Assembly (NCBI GenBank): GCA_046598395.1
Contig: JBKJIQ010000003.1
Span: 1 to 64,000 of the forward strand
Direction: 5' to 3'
Source: JAENVU01 sp046598395
GTDB lineage: Bacteria > Actinomycetota > Acidimicrobiia > IMCC26256 > JAENVU01
Length of the DNA: 64,000 bases
Shown piece by piece: positions 18,509 through 26,850 of this stretch (position 1 is the first letter of the stretch; each line of letters opens with the position of its first letter). The notes under the pieces were generated by a model that did no database searches, was not told where the DNA came from, and was given only the letters and a program-made list of their open reading frames with translations. The position numbers and the translations under genes are program-made.

Positions 18509-18532
18509 CAGGAGAGACGTCAGGAGAGACGT
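18509..18532. repeat. 12-bp tandem duplication in the ACAD-fadA6 spacer
   Basis: CAGGAGAGACGT is present twice in a row (18509-18520 and 18521-18532), filling most of the spacer between the ACAD stop and the fadA6 start. It adds no obvious ribosome site; an AAGGG near 18503 on the reverse strand serves fadA6. Confidence 0.8.
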
Positions 18533-19500
18533 CAGGTGGGACGGTCAAGGATCGCGCGGGCCACGCGGTCACGATGCCACGCGGCATCGCCCCACGCGCC
18601 CGCCAGCGCCCAGGTTCGCTTCATCCATAGGTGCAGATCGTGTTCGTATGAGTACCCGATGGCGCCGTGACATTGCAGCGCAGTCCTCGCCGCGAGCGTC
18701 GCGGCATCAGCGGCTTGCGCCTTGCCCATCGAGCAGTGCAACGCGGCATCGGGATCGTCGGTCGCGAGCGAGTGGGCCGCTCGGTACACCAACGGTGCCG
18801 CGAACTCGAGCGCGATCCGCACGTTGGCAAGCTGGTGCTTGATCGCTTGAAACGATCCGATCGGCGAACCGAACTGACGCCGGTCGGTGGCGTAGGCCAC
18901 CGTCATGTCGAGCATCTGGCGGGCGAGTCCGAGAAGCTGCGCGGAATAACCGAGCGTGGCGCGCCAGAACGCAACCGATATCTCCTCGCGTGTGAGCGGT
19001 CGGGATTCGGTCGCGCTGACGAGGCGGACGAGCCGACGGCTCGCGTCCACCGAGGTCAGCGTTTCCAACGTGGCGCTCGACCTGGTGGCGAGCAGCGCAT
19101 CGGGTGCCAGCACCACGAGCACGTCGGCCGCAACCCCGTACGGAATCACCGGGTCGCCGGCACTCACGGTCATCGCACCATTCACCACCTCGGGGTGTTC
19201 CGAGACTGCCAGCGGCGCACCCACCAAGACGTGTTCCACAAACGGCTCCGGCAACGCGGACCGCCCGGTCTCTTCCGCGAGGAGCACCACGTCGAGTTCG
19301 CTCAGACCCAGCCCGCCCGCCGACTCGGGGACGAGCGCGCCGAGCACACCCATCTCACCGAACGCTTTCCAGGCACTGCCGCTGCGACCGTCGGCATTGC
19401 TCCAGGCGGCGCGCACCACACTCGGAGGACACTCCTTCGCGAGCAAGTCACGAACGGCGTCTCGAAACGCGAGCTGATCTTCGGTGAACGCGAACTGCAT
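18532..19500 (-). CDS. Acyl-CoA dehydrogenase, FadE33/FadE32-like partner subunit
   Basis: A 322-residue ACAD, shorter than the usual 380 because the middle beta domain is reduced, as in the second subunits of heteromeric steroid ACADs. N-terminal P-P-S-V-V-R-A-A-W and C-terminal Q-C-H-G-A-I-G-Y-S-Y-E-H-D resemble the FadE33/FadE32 type. The E-H-D acids near the end may provide the catalytic base. The chosen start is ATG 19500, just after the previous gene stop (19505). It follows fadE31, so the two probably form an alpha2-beta2 FAD enzyme acting on ring-opened steroid CoA thioesters. Confidence 0.8.
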   Translation of the reverse strand: MQFAFTEDQLAFRDAVRDLLAKECPPSVVRAAWSNADGRSGSAWKAFGEMGVLGALVPESAGGLGLSELDVVLLAEETGRSALPEPFVEHVLVGAPLAVSEHPEVVNGAMTVSAGDPVIPYGVAADVLVVLAPDALLATRSSATLETLTSVDASRRLVRLVSATESRPLTREEISVAFWRATLGYSAQLLGLARQMLDMTVAYATDRRQFGSPIGSFQAIKHQLANVRIALEFAAPLVYRAAHSLATDDPDAALHCSMGKAQAADAATLAARTALQCHGAIGYSYEHDLHLWMKRTWALAGAWGDAAWHRDRVARAILDRPT

Positions 19501-19504
19501 GGCG

Positions 19505-20647
19505 CTACTTCCTCGGCAAGCCGAGCACACGCTCGGCAATCACGTTGCGTTGGATCTCATTGGTCCCCGCGTAGATAGGACCGGAAAGCGCGAACTCGTA
19601 GCCCTTCATCCATGACGACTCGAGCTCGGCTTCGTAGCCAAGGAGTGCGAGCGCGGTCTCATGCAGGCGCACGTCGAGTTCGGACCAAAAGACCTTGGTC
19701 AGACTCGACTCGACCCCCGGCGGATCTCCCGCGGTCACGCGCGTCACGGTCTGGAGGGTCTGCAAGCGGTAGGCCTCGGCATCGATGTAGGCGCGGACGA
19801 CCTGATCGCGAAGCATGGGATCCCTCGCGGCTTCGACACGATCCCGGTACAACGCGATCAACCGATCGGCAGTCGCGTTGAACCGACCGGGACTGCGCAG
19901 GGTGAGGCCCCGCTCCGAACCCGTGGTGGCCATCGCGACGCTCCAACCCTGATCCACACCACCAAGCACCAAGTCGTCGGTGACGAGCGTGTCTTCGAAG
20001 AAGACCTCGGCGAAACCTTCGTCGCCATCGAGACGACCGAACCCGCGCACGGTGACTCCGGGCGTGTCGAGGGGGACCAGGAAGTACGTGAGGCCCCGGT
20101 GGCGCTCCGCGGTGGGGTCGGTGCGGAAGAGGCCGAAAAGGTGGGTGCAGAACGCACCGCGTGTGGTCCACGTTTTCTGGCCGTTGAGCCGCCAACCGCC
20201 GCCGGACTCGTCACGCGTTGCGGTGGATCGAATGCCCGCGAGATCGCTGCCGGCGTCGGGCTCGGACCAGCCTTGACACCACGACTCTTCGCCGCTCGCC
20301 ATCTTCGCCAAGAAGCGGTCCTGCTGTTCGTGAGTACCAAACTCGAACAGCGTGGGTGCGAGCAGAAAGATCCCGTTCTGGGTCACGCGCTGCGGCGCGC
20401 CCGCTCGGTAGTACTCCTCCTCGAAGATCAACCACTCCCACAGGCTGGCGTTGCGGCCGCCGTACTCCCCGGGCCAGGAGACCACGGCCCATCGAGCGTC
20501 GAAGAGGGTCCGTTCCCACTCCAAGTGGCGAGCAAACCCCTCACGGGTGTCACCACTCGGCAACGGTTCGCCGGGAACGTGTGCAGCCAACCATTCCCGC
20601 AGCTCGGCCCGAAACGCCTGCTCCGCCGGGCTCCAGCTCAGCTCCAC
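19505..20647 (-). CDS. fadE31: FadE31-like acyl-CoA dehydrogenase
   Basis: A 380-residue ACAD with the substrate and FAD motifs C-Q-G-W-S-E-P-D-A-G-S-D-L-A, N-G-Q-K-T-W-T and C-terminal G-P-I-Y-A-G-T-N-E-I-Q-R-N. The residue before G-T-N, usually the catalytic Glu in chain-specific ACADs, is Ala here, so the base may come from the partner subunit. The F-A-x-H-x-x-W-E-R and E-Y-G-G-R segments resemble M. tuberculosis FadE31 (Rv3562). GTG 20647 is the start; an operator-like palindrome lies 48 bp upstream. It is the first gene of the fadE31-ACAD-fadA6 operon. Confidence 0.82.
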   Translation of the reverse strand: MELSWSPAEQAFRAELREWLAAHVPGEPLPSGDTREGFARHLEWERTLFDARWAVVSWPGEYGGRNASLWEWLIFEEEYYRAGAPQRVTQNGIFLLAPTLFEFGTHEQQDRFLAKMASGEESWCQGWSEPDAGSDLAGIRSTATRDESGGGWRLNGQKTWTTRGAFCTHLFGLFRTDPTAERHRGLTYFLVPLDTPGVTVRGFGRLDGDEGFAEVFFEDTLVTDDLVLGGVDQGWSVAMATTGSERGLTLRSPGRFNATADRLIALYRDRVEAARDPMLRDQVVRAYIDAEAYRLQTLQTVTRVTAGDPPGVESSLTKVFWSELDVRLHETALALLGYEAELESSWMKGYEFALSGPIYAGTNEIQRNVIAERVLGLPRK

Positions 20648-20695
20648 GTGAACGTCCGCATCGGGTTCATACCGGCCGGGACGCTACCCGCCGAC

Positions 20696-20710
20696 CTGAC
20701 GCCCCATCAG
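20696..20710. promoter_or_regulatory. Operator-like palindrome upstream of the fadE31 operon
   Basis: CTGACG-CCC-CATCAG, a 15-bp inverted repeat with one mismatch, is located 48 bp upstream of the fadE31 start on the reverse strand. Together with the next bases ATCG it matches the palindrome upstream of echA20 (32549-32563 plus ATCG) at all positions except the 3-bp centre and one arm base. Confidence 0.55.
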
Positions 20711-20728
20711 ATCGTCGGACGGAGAGAG

Positions 20729-20765
20729 GGTGTCGCGAAATCTGCATCACGCGTCCGCGGACGCG
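20729..20765. repeat. 37-bp repeat, copy 1, with 16-bp palindrome
   Basis: It shares 32 of 37 bases with copy 2 at 21010-21046. Both contain GCGAAATCTGC and end in a hairpin. In this copy the hairpin is the perfect palindrome CGCGTCCGCGGACGCG (20750-20765). Confidence 0.65.
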
Positions 20766-20884
20766 CACCCGCACGGCCCATCCGACCATTCACGCCTCCA
20801 CCCGCAAGGCGCTTGGCAGCAGATATCAGATGACGTGACGCCTGGGTGGCGTTTCGGCCTCGCTGGCCAGCGCGATTCTGGGTT

Positions 20885-20926
20885 CATTGTGCGTCTGCCA
20901 CGTAGAGCGGTGGCGAACGCACAATG
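20885..20926. other. Strong 42-nt hairpin in gene-free stretch
   Basis: Ten-base arms CATTGTGCGT (20885-20894) and ACGCACAATG (20917-20926) pair exactly. After a short internal mismatch, GCCAC pairs with GTGGC around an 8-nt loop. The structure has no gene neighbour in terminator position; it could be part of a small RNA. Confidence 0.55.
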
Positions 20927-21009
20927 GACACGGTTCGGGTGTCATTGACGAGCGCCAGCTGCGCTGACGTGTGAACGCGATCAGTGCGGGCCGAGAGTCG
21001 CCGTGTGTC

Positions 21010-21046
21010 GGTGTTGCGAAATCTGCGCCACGCGTCATCGGACGCG
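21010..21046. repeat. 37-bp repeat, copy 2, with stem-loop
   Basis: The second copy of the repeat at 20729-20765 (5 differences). Here the end forms an 8-bp stem with a 4-nt ATCG loop (21029-21048), so the pairing is kept although loop bases changed, which suggests structure is selected. Confidence 0.65.
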
Positions 21047-21244
21047 TGATTGCCAGTTTTTGACACGTTCCGCGGAGCGGTGTGCGGCCGAGGTGCTCGC
21101 AATGTCGGTGGGAACGGTCGAACGCGGTTTTCGTCGGCTCCCGGGGTCGTCAGCTCATCCTATTTGCACGTGTTCTCCGGGTTTAGTACACATGCGGGGG
21201 ATTCTGCCGGAATCGGCAGTCGGTAGGGCTCAGGGGGCACGACA

Positions 21245-23104
21245 ATGAGCAGGTTCCGCGTTCGGGTGTTGGCGATCGTTTGCGGGCTCGGCGTCGGGCT
21301 GGTCCCTGCGCTCGCGCTCGACACCAGTGCCCCCGCACTCTCCAACCCGACGCTGCCATACCTCACCTTGAACCGCACCATCAGCTCACAACCGTGGGGT
21401 GGTAGCGCTACGAGGGCCTTCGATCTCGACGGCGCCGCATACCTGCCGTACGACGTCTCGTTCTGGATTGTTGACGACGGTGGGAACCGCGCGTACGAAG
21501 TTGATCGCGTCACCGGCAAGCTCCGCCGGACTATCGCGCAAGCGGCCTTCGCCGCCGCATTGCCGGTCGGGGGTGGCGCGCCCGCAGGGATCGGCCGCAC
21601 CGACGCGTTCCAGTCGGCGGCCTACGACCTCGCCACCGACAGTCTGTACATTTTCTCGGCGAACTGTTGCGGTGTGGCGCCCTTCCAGCCCACTGCATTC
21701 CGGCTCAAGCGCGACGGTGCCGGCAAGTTCCAAGTGGAGTCGTACCAGGCACTCCCCGAAGGCACGAACCCCTCGGCCGCGGGAGTCCGCCCCGGCACCG
21801 GTTTGTACTTTGGCAAGGGCACCAAGATCCGCACGTATGACTACGCCACCAACACCATCGGCCCCGACATCACGATCATCGGTGCCGGAACCTCCATTAC
21901 CGGCATGGACTTCCCCGATGCCAACAGCCTGCTGCTCACCACCACCCTGAATCAGCTCGTGAGAGTGTCCACCGTCGACTGGACGGTCCTCAGCGGTTGG
22001 ACCTTCGACCTGGGCCGTTACGGAATCCTCGATCCGCGATCGGTCGACGTGCTCGGCGACCAGATCTTTATCGCGGATGGCTACGACCTCCGCCCGGCGA
22101 CCGACCCGCTGAAGTATTCGCTCTTCGTCCTCGACCTCAGCGAAACCCCACCACCCATCGCGGCGTTCACTCCGCACGTGACGCGCGGCGCGAGCCCGCT
22201 CGGAGTCTGGTTCATCGATCACAGCATCCGCGCCGAAACTCATCTGTGGAACTTCGGCGACGGCACTGCGACCTCGTCCGAGGTCAGTCCTGCGCACATT
22301 TACACGACCCCGGGCAGCTACACCGCGACCCTGCAGGTCACGAGCATCGGTGGCACGAGCAACGCAAGCAAGACCATCACGGTGCTTCCTGGAACCGCGC
22401 GCACCGGCGGCTACACCCTCGACGGTTACGGCGGTCTCCACCCGTTCACGATCGGCACGGCACCGGTCGCGCCCGCAGCCCACGGCGCAACGTACTGGCC
22501 GGGCTGGGACATCGCTCGCGGCGCCGCCACCCTGCCCGACGGCTCCGGCGGCTACACGCTCGACGGTTTCGGTGGCCTCCATCCATTCCGGATTGGAGCA
22601 GGAACCAGGCCGCCGGCCACGAAGAGCGGCCCGTATTGGCCCGGCTTTGACATCGCGCGCGGCGTCGCGCTGATGCCGGACGGGAAGGGGGGGCTCGTCG
22701 TCGATGCCTACGGCGGGATCCATCGCTTCCGGATTGGAGCCAGCGTTCTGCCCGGCCGTCCGGCCGGGAGCCCGTACTGGCCGGGCCAGGACATGGCCCA
22801 AGGCATCACGATCCTGCCCGACGGATCCGGCGGTTACGTGATCGACCGCACCGGCTCGCTCCACGCGTTCACGATCGGCACCAATCCCGCGCCGCCGTCA
22901 CCGACCAACGTATGGGCCGCACCCGCGGGCCGACCCGGCCGGGGAGTCTCCCTGCTCGGAGCCGGAACCGGCGGCTACACCATTGATGGCATGGGTGGCG
23001 TCCACCGCTTCGCCGTCACGACGATGCCACCCACCACCTCCGGCGTCACGACGTGGCCCGGTTGGGACATCGCCCGCGACATCGTGGTGCTCCCCGCGAA
23101 CTGA
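21245..23104 (+). CDS. Secreted protein with PKD domain and five C-terminal Y-G-G-L-H-P-F type repeats
   Basis: A 619-residue protein. A signal peptide (R-F-R-V-R then a hydrophobic stretch, cleavage near A-L-A at about residue 25) leads to a region with strands like a beta-propeller (residues 60-300). A PKD-like domain with W-N-F-G-D-G-T and P-G-S-Y-T follows (about 304-383). Five repeats of about 47 residues start at about 388, 435, 482, 530 and 577. Each carries G-G-Y-x-x-D-x-x-G-x-x-H-x-F and most end in W-P-G-x-D-I-A-R. The repeats may form a second propeller or stalk. There is no wall anchor. Function unknown; likely extracellular binding or adhesion. Confidence 0.8.
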   Translation: MSRFRVRVLAIVCGLGVGLVPALALDTSAPALSNPTLPYLTLNRTISSQPWGGSATRAFDLDGAAYLPYDVSFWIVDDGGNRAYEVDRVTGKLRRTIAQAAFAAALPVGGGAPAGIGRTDAFQSAAYDLATDSLYIFSANCCGVAPFQPTAFRLKRDGAGKFQVESYQALPEGTNPSAAGVRPGTGLYFGKGTKIRTYDYATNTIGPDITIIGAGTSITGMDFPDANSLLLTTTLNQLVRVSTVDWTVLSGWTFDLGRYGILDPRSVDVLGDQIFIADGYDLRPATDPLKYSLFVLDLSETPPPIAAFTPHVTRGASPLGVWFIDHSIRAETHLWNFGDGTATSSEVSPAHIYTTPGSYTATLQVTSIGGTSNASKTITVLPGTARTGGYTLDGYGGLHPFTIGTAPVAPAAHGATYWPGWDIARGAATLPDGSGGYTLDGFGGLHPFRIGAGTRPPATKSGPYWPGFDIARGVALMPDGKGGLVVDAYGGIHRFRIGASVLPGRPAGSPYWPGQDMAQGITILPDGSGGYVIDRTGSLHAFTIGTNPAPPSPTNVWAAPAGRPGRGVSLLGAGTGGYTIDGMGGVHRFAVTTMPPTTSGVTTWPGWDIARDIVVLPAN

Positions 23105-23130
23105 ATGTCGCGAACGAAACCCCGCGATCG

Positions 23131-24729
23131 TTACGCCTGTTCCGTGGCGATGGCTTTGGCCCAGCGGTAGTCGGCCTTGCCCGAAGGTGAGCGCACGATC
23201 TCATCGACGAGGTGCACTTCCTTCGGGACCTTGTAACCGGCGATGGAGGCACGGGCGTGTTCCGCGAGAGATGCGACGGTGGGAGTAGTCGTCCCCCGCG
23301 CCTTGACCACCGCGGCCACCCGCTCGCCCCACCGCTCATCGGGTACCCCGACCACGACCACGTCGAACACATCGGGATGCGACTTCAACGCGAGCTCAAC
23401 CTCTTCGGGGAAGATCTTCTCGCCGCCCGAGTTGATACTGACCGAACCGCGTCCCAGCAACGTGATCTGTCCATCGTCTTCCACCCGGGCCATGTCACCC
23501 GGCATCACCCACCGCTCACCGTTGAGCACCACGAACGTGGCCGCGGTCTTGGCCTCGTCCTTGTAGTAGCCGAGCGGCATGTAGCCCTTGCGCGCCAGGT
23601 GTCCAATCACCCCTGCACCGGGGACGAGCGGCACGCCTTGGTCGTCGATCACCATGGTGTGGTCACCCATCGTGAAGCGCGGCTTGCCTTCCGCATCCGA
23701 GCTGGAGACCGAACCCTGGAAACCGGTCTCTGACGCCCCGAGTGAATCCACGATCATCACGTTCGGGAGCACCTCGCCGATCTTCTGCTTCACCGCGGGC
23801 GACAAAATCGCACCGCCGGAACCGATCACGAAGAATTTCGAGAGGTCGTAGTTGGCGCCTGCGTCTTCGAGGGCCTCGATCAACGGCCGCGCCATCGCGT
23901 CGCCCACCAAGCTGATGGTCATCACGTCTTCTCGCACCACCGTGCGCCACACCTCGTGCGGGTCCATCTTCTTCTGCGCGCTCAGCACCAACGTGTTGCC
24001 CTGGAGCAACAGCATGAGCGCAACCCATTGGGCCGCTCCATGCATCAGCGGCGCGATCGGAAACCCCACGAGCGTTCCGCCATTCCGCGCGAGCTCGACC
24101 ACCGCGTCGGGCGACTCGAACACACCGCCGCCGTTCATCAGCGCGCCGATGGTGGAGTGGAAGAAATCTTCCTGGCGCCACATCACACCCTTGGGCATGC
24201 CGGTGGTTCCACCCGTGTACAGCATGTAAAGGTCGTCACCACTGCGCGGCAACGCGTACCGGTCCGGAGAGGCCGCCGCGAGGGCGCGCTCGTACTCCAC
24301 GGCGCCGATCGCGTCCAGGTCCTCGTCGGTACCATCCTCGATCGAGATGAAGGTCGTGAGTTTCGGAGCTTGATCGCGTACCACCGCGATACGCGGGATG
24401 AACTCGCGACCGTGAACGAGCGCCACGAGATCCGCGTTGTCGAACAGGTACGCGAGTTCGGCCTCCACGTAGCGGTAGTTCACGTTGATCGGAACCGCAC
24501 GGGCCTTCCATGCGCCGAACATCGCCTCGACCCACTCGGCCCCGTTGTAGGCATAAATGCCGACGTGGTCACCGACCTTGACGCCCGAGGCAATGAGGTG
24601 GTTCGCGAGCCGTGACGCGCGCTCGTCGAGCTCGGCGAACGTGAGACGACGGTCGCCACACACCACCGCGGTGCGATCCGGCGCCACATCGGCCACCGCT
24701 TCGAACAAATCGGCGAAGTTCCATTCCAT
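23131..24729 (-). CDS. FadD19-like steroid/fatty acyl-CoA ligase
   Basis: A 532-residue adenylate-forming ligase with M-L-Y-T-G-G-T-T-G-M-P-K-G-V-M-W-R, the A3 motif in the form typical of FadD19-type sterol side-chain ligases. G-A-S-E-T-G, G-D-M-A-R-V-E-D-D-G and G-K-A-D-Y at the end (catalytic Lys) complete the set. It would activate C26/C24 steroid acids or fatty acids with ATP and CoA. ATG 24729 lies 3 bp after the Ltp3-like stop, so the gene is third in the DUF35-thiolase-ligase operon, which supports steroid side-chain use. It is convergent with the secreted-protein gene. Confidence 0.82.
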   Translation of the reverse strand: MEWNFADLFEAVADVAPDRTAVVCGDRRLTFAELDERASRLANHLIASGVKVGDHVGIYAYNGAEWVEAMFGAWKARAVPINVNYRYVEAELAYLFDNADLVALVHGREFIPRIAVVRDQAPKLTTFISIEDGTDEDLDAIGAVEYERALAAASPDRYALPRSGDDLYMLYTGGTTGMPKGVMWRQEDFFHSTIGALMNGGGVFESPDAVVELARNGGTLVGFPIAPLMHGAAQWVALMLLLQGNTLVLSAQKKMDPHEVWRTVVREDVMTISLVGDAMARPLIEALEDAGANYDLSKFFVIGSGGAILSPAVKQKIGEVLPNVMIVDSLGASETGFQGSVSSSDAEGKPRFTMGDHTMVIDDQGVPLVPGAGVIGHLARKGYMPLGYYKDEAKTAATFVVLNGERWVMPGDMARVEDDGQITLLGRGSVSINSGGEKIFPEEVELALKSHPDVFDVVVVGVPDERWGERVAAVVKARGTTTPTVASLAEHARASIAGYKVPKEVHLVDEIVRSPSGKADYRWAKAIATEQA

Positions 24730-24732
24730 TGA

Positions 24733-25920
24733 CTATTTCCTCACGATCACGCAGCTGCCATGACCGAACAGGCCCTGGTTTACCGTGAGCCCGATTCGGG
24801 CCCCTTCAACTTGTCGAGCGCCCGCCTCGCCACGGACCTGCCAGGTGAGTTCGCACACCTGGGCGATGGCCTGCGCCGGCACGGCTTCTCCGAAACACGC
24901 CAGCCCGCCGCTCGCGTTCACAGGGATACGCCCGCCAATGGTGGTGTCCCCGTCACGCACCAGCCGTTCCGCCTCACCGGGCTTGCACAGCCCGATGTTC
25001 TCGTACCAGTCGAGTTCGAGCGCGGTGGAGAGGTCATACACCTCGGCGAGGTCGAGATCCTCGGGTCCGATCCCGGCTTGTTCGTAGGCGGCATAGGCAA
25101 TCGAGTCGCGAAAGCCGCGCTCGGGCGGCGTGACACCGAACGCGGAATCGGTGGCGAAGTTCGGCATGTCGATCAGCGTGTTCGGGTAGCTCGGCGTGAC
25201 GGTGCTGACCCCCGCCACGCGCACCGGGTCGCTGATGCCGTGGGCCTTGGCGTAGTCGATAGAACACACGATGAGCGCGGCCGCACCATCCGACGTTGCG
25301 CAGATCTCGAGGAGGCGCAACGGATCCGAGACCATCGGGGACGCGGCAACATCTTCGAGTGTGACTTCCTTGCGGAACCGCGCGTAGGGGTTCTCGAAAC
25401 CGTGACGCGCGTTCTTGACCTTGACCGCGGCGAAGTCTTCCTTGGTTGCCCCGTGAAGTTCCATTCTTCGCCGTGCGTACATCCCGAAGTACGTGGGGTT
25501 CGTCGCGCCGAGGAGACGGAACCGCAACCAATCCGGATCATCACCGCGCTCTCCTGCGTTGGGAGCGAGAAAACCCTTCGGCGTGGTGTCAGCACCAACC
25601 ACCAACGCAACATCGACCATGCCCGCAAGGATCTGCGCACGAGCCGCATTCAGCGCGGTTGCACCGCTCGCGCACGCGGCGTACGACGACGAGACCGACG
25701 CGCCTTGCCATCCCAACGCCTGTGCGAACGTGGCGCCCGCGACGTATCCGGGATACCCGTTGCGCATCGTGTCGGCGCCACACACCAGCTGCACATCGCG
25801 CCAGTCGACGTTGGCATCGGCCAGCGCTGCCCGAGCGGCGACCACGCCGTACTCAACGAAGTTCTTGCCCCACTTCCCCCACGGATGCATCCCCACGCCG
25901 AGGACCGCGATGTCACTCAT
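24733..25920 (-). CDS. Ltp3-like thiolase / sterol carrier protein-type thiolase
   Basis: A 395-residue SCP2-type thiolase: A-A-C-A-S-G-A-T-A-L carries the nucleophile Cys and N-A-S-G-G-L near the C-terminus replaces the G-H-P-x-G of classic thiolases. The segments G-A-D-T-M-R-N-G-Y-P-G and T-S-D-G-A-A-A-L closely resemble M. tuberculosis Ltp3 (Rv3523) by my recollection. The partner DUF35 gene upstream (overlap of 4 bp) matches the known thiolase-DUF35 pairing in steroid side-chain degradation, where such pairs act as aldolases or thiolases. ATG 25920 overlaps the DUF35 stop at 25917, which decides the start over an ATG 24 bp upstream. Confidence 0.8.
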   Translation of the reverse strand: MSDIAVLGVGMHPWGKWGKNFVEYGVVAARAALADANVDWRDVQLVCGADTMRNGYPGYVAGATFAQALGWQGASVSSSYAACASGATALNAARAQILAGMVDVALVVGADTTPKGFLAPNAGERGDDPDWLRFRLLGATNPTYFGMYARRRMELHGATKEDFAAVKVKNARHGFENPYARFRKEVTLEDVAASPMVSDPLRLLEICATSDGAAALIVCSIDYAKAHGISDPVRVAGVSTVTPSYPNTLIDMPNFATDSAFGVTPPERGFRDSIAYAAYEQAGIGPEDLDLAEVYDLSTALELDWYENIGLCKPGEAERLVRDGDTTIGGRIPVNASGGLACFGEAVPAQAIAQVCELTWQVRGEAGARQVEGARIGLTVNQGLFGHGSCVIVRK

Positions 25921-26345
25921 GACGCGACCGGCTTCCATTGCCAAATGACGTACTCACTGTCGTCGTCTTCGAAGAGGGTGCCGAGCGTGAGTTCAACCTC
26001 GGTGCCGACGGTCAGCGTCGCCGGGTCGGCGTCGGGTACCAGCGGCCCCAGCACCACCATCTGCTCGTCCACCAGTTCAACCGCCACCACCGTGTACGGC
26101 ACGAACGGGTCCGCGGCTACGTACGGCGCCGGCGGTTGATAGTGATTCGTCGTCCACGACCAGATGCGGCCACGACGGGAGAGCTCGACCTCAGTGAGTT
26201 CTTCGGTCGGCGCCGCGGGGTTGCGGGAGAACGCGAGGTTCTTCGGGAAGAAAAAACTGCCGGTCTCGGCGCCGCGGCTGGCGAGCAGTGCGGGCTCATC
26301 GCCCAGGGTGAACCAGCCGTCAACGGCTGCAACTCGAGTCTTCAT
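25917..26345 (-). CDS. DUF35 OB-fold protein, zinc-ribbon cysteines absent
   Basis: A 142-residue protein. The N-terminal rubredoxin-like zinc ribbon of DUF35 proteins is recognisable in position (S-F-F-F-P-K-N-L-A-F-S-R-N-P) but lacks its four cysteines. The rest is the OB-fold with G-R-I-W-S-W-T, P-Y-V-x-A-V-V-x-L-V-D-E and G-T-x-V-E-L-T-L. In steroid degraders DUF35 proteins (such as ChsH2) bind a thiolase-fold partner and its acyl-CoA. The ATGA overlap with the Ltp3-like gene makes a complex very likely here. The lost zinc site suggests the OB fold alone gives binding. Confidence 0.75.
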   Translation of the reverse strand: MKTRVAAVDGWFTLGDEPALLASRGAETGSFFFPKNLAFSRNPAAPTEELTEVELSRRGRIWSWTTNHYQPPAPYVAADPFVPYTVVAVELVDEQMVVLGPLVPDADPATLTVGTEVELTLGTLFEDDDSEYVIWQWKPVAS

Positions 26346-26525
26346 GGCGGCGCAGCCTACTGAGCCAATCCCCGGAGCCGTCCGGTCGGAGTGGTCGACG
26401 GCGCGGTGAGCACGGCCAGCAGCTCAGAGGCGATCTCGTCCACCGTCGGGGTGTGCTTGGTCGATTCTTCCGGCGCGAGCGTCCGGCCGCAGTCCCGGTA
26501 GCGTCCGGTCTCAGGAGGTACATCG

Positions 26526-26834
26526 ATGTTCCGTCAGGTCGTGATGCTGCAATGGGTCGACGGTGTGTCGGATCAGGCAAAGCTTGGGTTCCGAGATGCC
26601 GTCGAACGGCTGCGTGAGATCCCGGAGTTGTTGGCGATGACGTACGGCGACGACGCCGGTCACTTCGACGACAACTTCGACTTCGTGGTTGTCGCGGACT
26701 TCGCCGACTTCGAGTCGGCCCGTCACTACGTCGCCCACCCAATCCATCAGGAGTACGTGCGCAATCACGCGAGCAAGGTCATCGGACAACGCATCGTCGT
26801 GCAGCACGGCTGGGAGCGCGGCACCGACGAGTAG
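26526..26834 (+). CDS. Stress-responsive alpha/beta barrel (Dabb) domain protein
   Basis: A 102-residue protein with the Dabb family ferredoxin-like pattern: a first strand F-R-Q-V-V-M-L-Q-W, a central helix D-A-V-E-R-L-R-E-I-P, then F-D-F-V-V-V-A-D-F and the C-terminal H-P-I-H-Q-E-Y-V-R segment that closes the dimer. AGGAGGT lies 7 nt before ATG 26526. Such dimers bind small hydrophobic molecules or act as olivetolic acid cyclase-like and stress enzymes. The upstream 180-bp spacer towards the DUF35 gene shows no other convincing gene. Confidence 0.8.
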   Translation: MFRQVVMLQWVDGVSDQAKLGFRDAVERLREIPELLAMTYGDDAGHFDDNFDFVVVADFADFESARHYVAHPIHQEYVRNHASKVIGQRIVVQHGWERGTDE

Positions 26835-26850
26835 CCGACCTCGCCCCGGC

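Larger units (their letters stand above)
20648..21244. other. 597-bp stretch without a convincing gene
   Basis: None of the short open frames here show family signatures or the codon pattern of neighbours. The region holds the fadE31 operator-like palindrome (20696-20710), two 37-bp repeats, a large hairpin (20885-20926) and a small hairpin (21204-21219) next to the ribosome site of the secreted-protein gene at 21245. It may contain a small RNA or old mobile-element remains. Confidence 0.6.

Noticed and set aside
26346..26525. Possible small minus-strand gene ending at about 26356
   Set aside because: About 50 codons are open, but there is no good start codon or ribosome site and no family resemblance.
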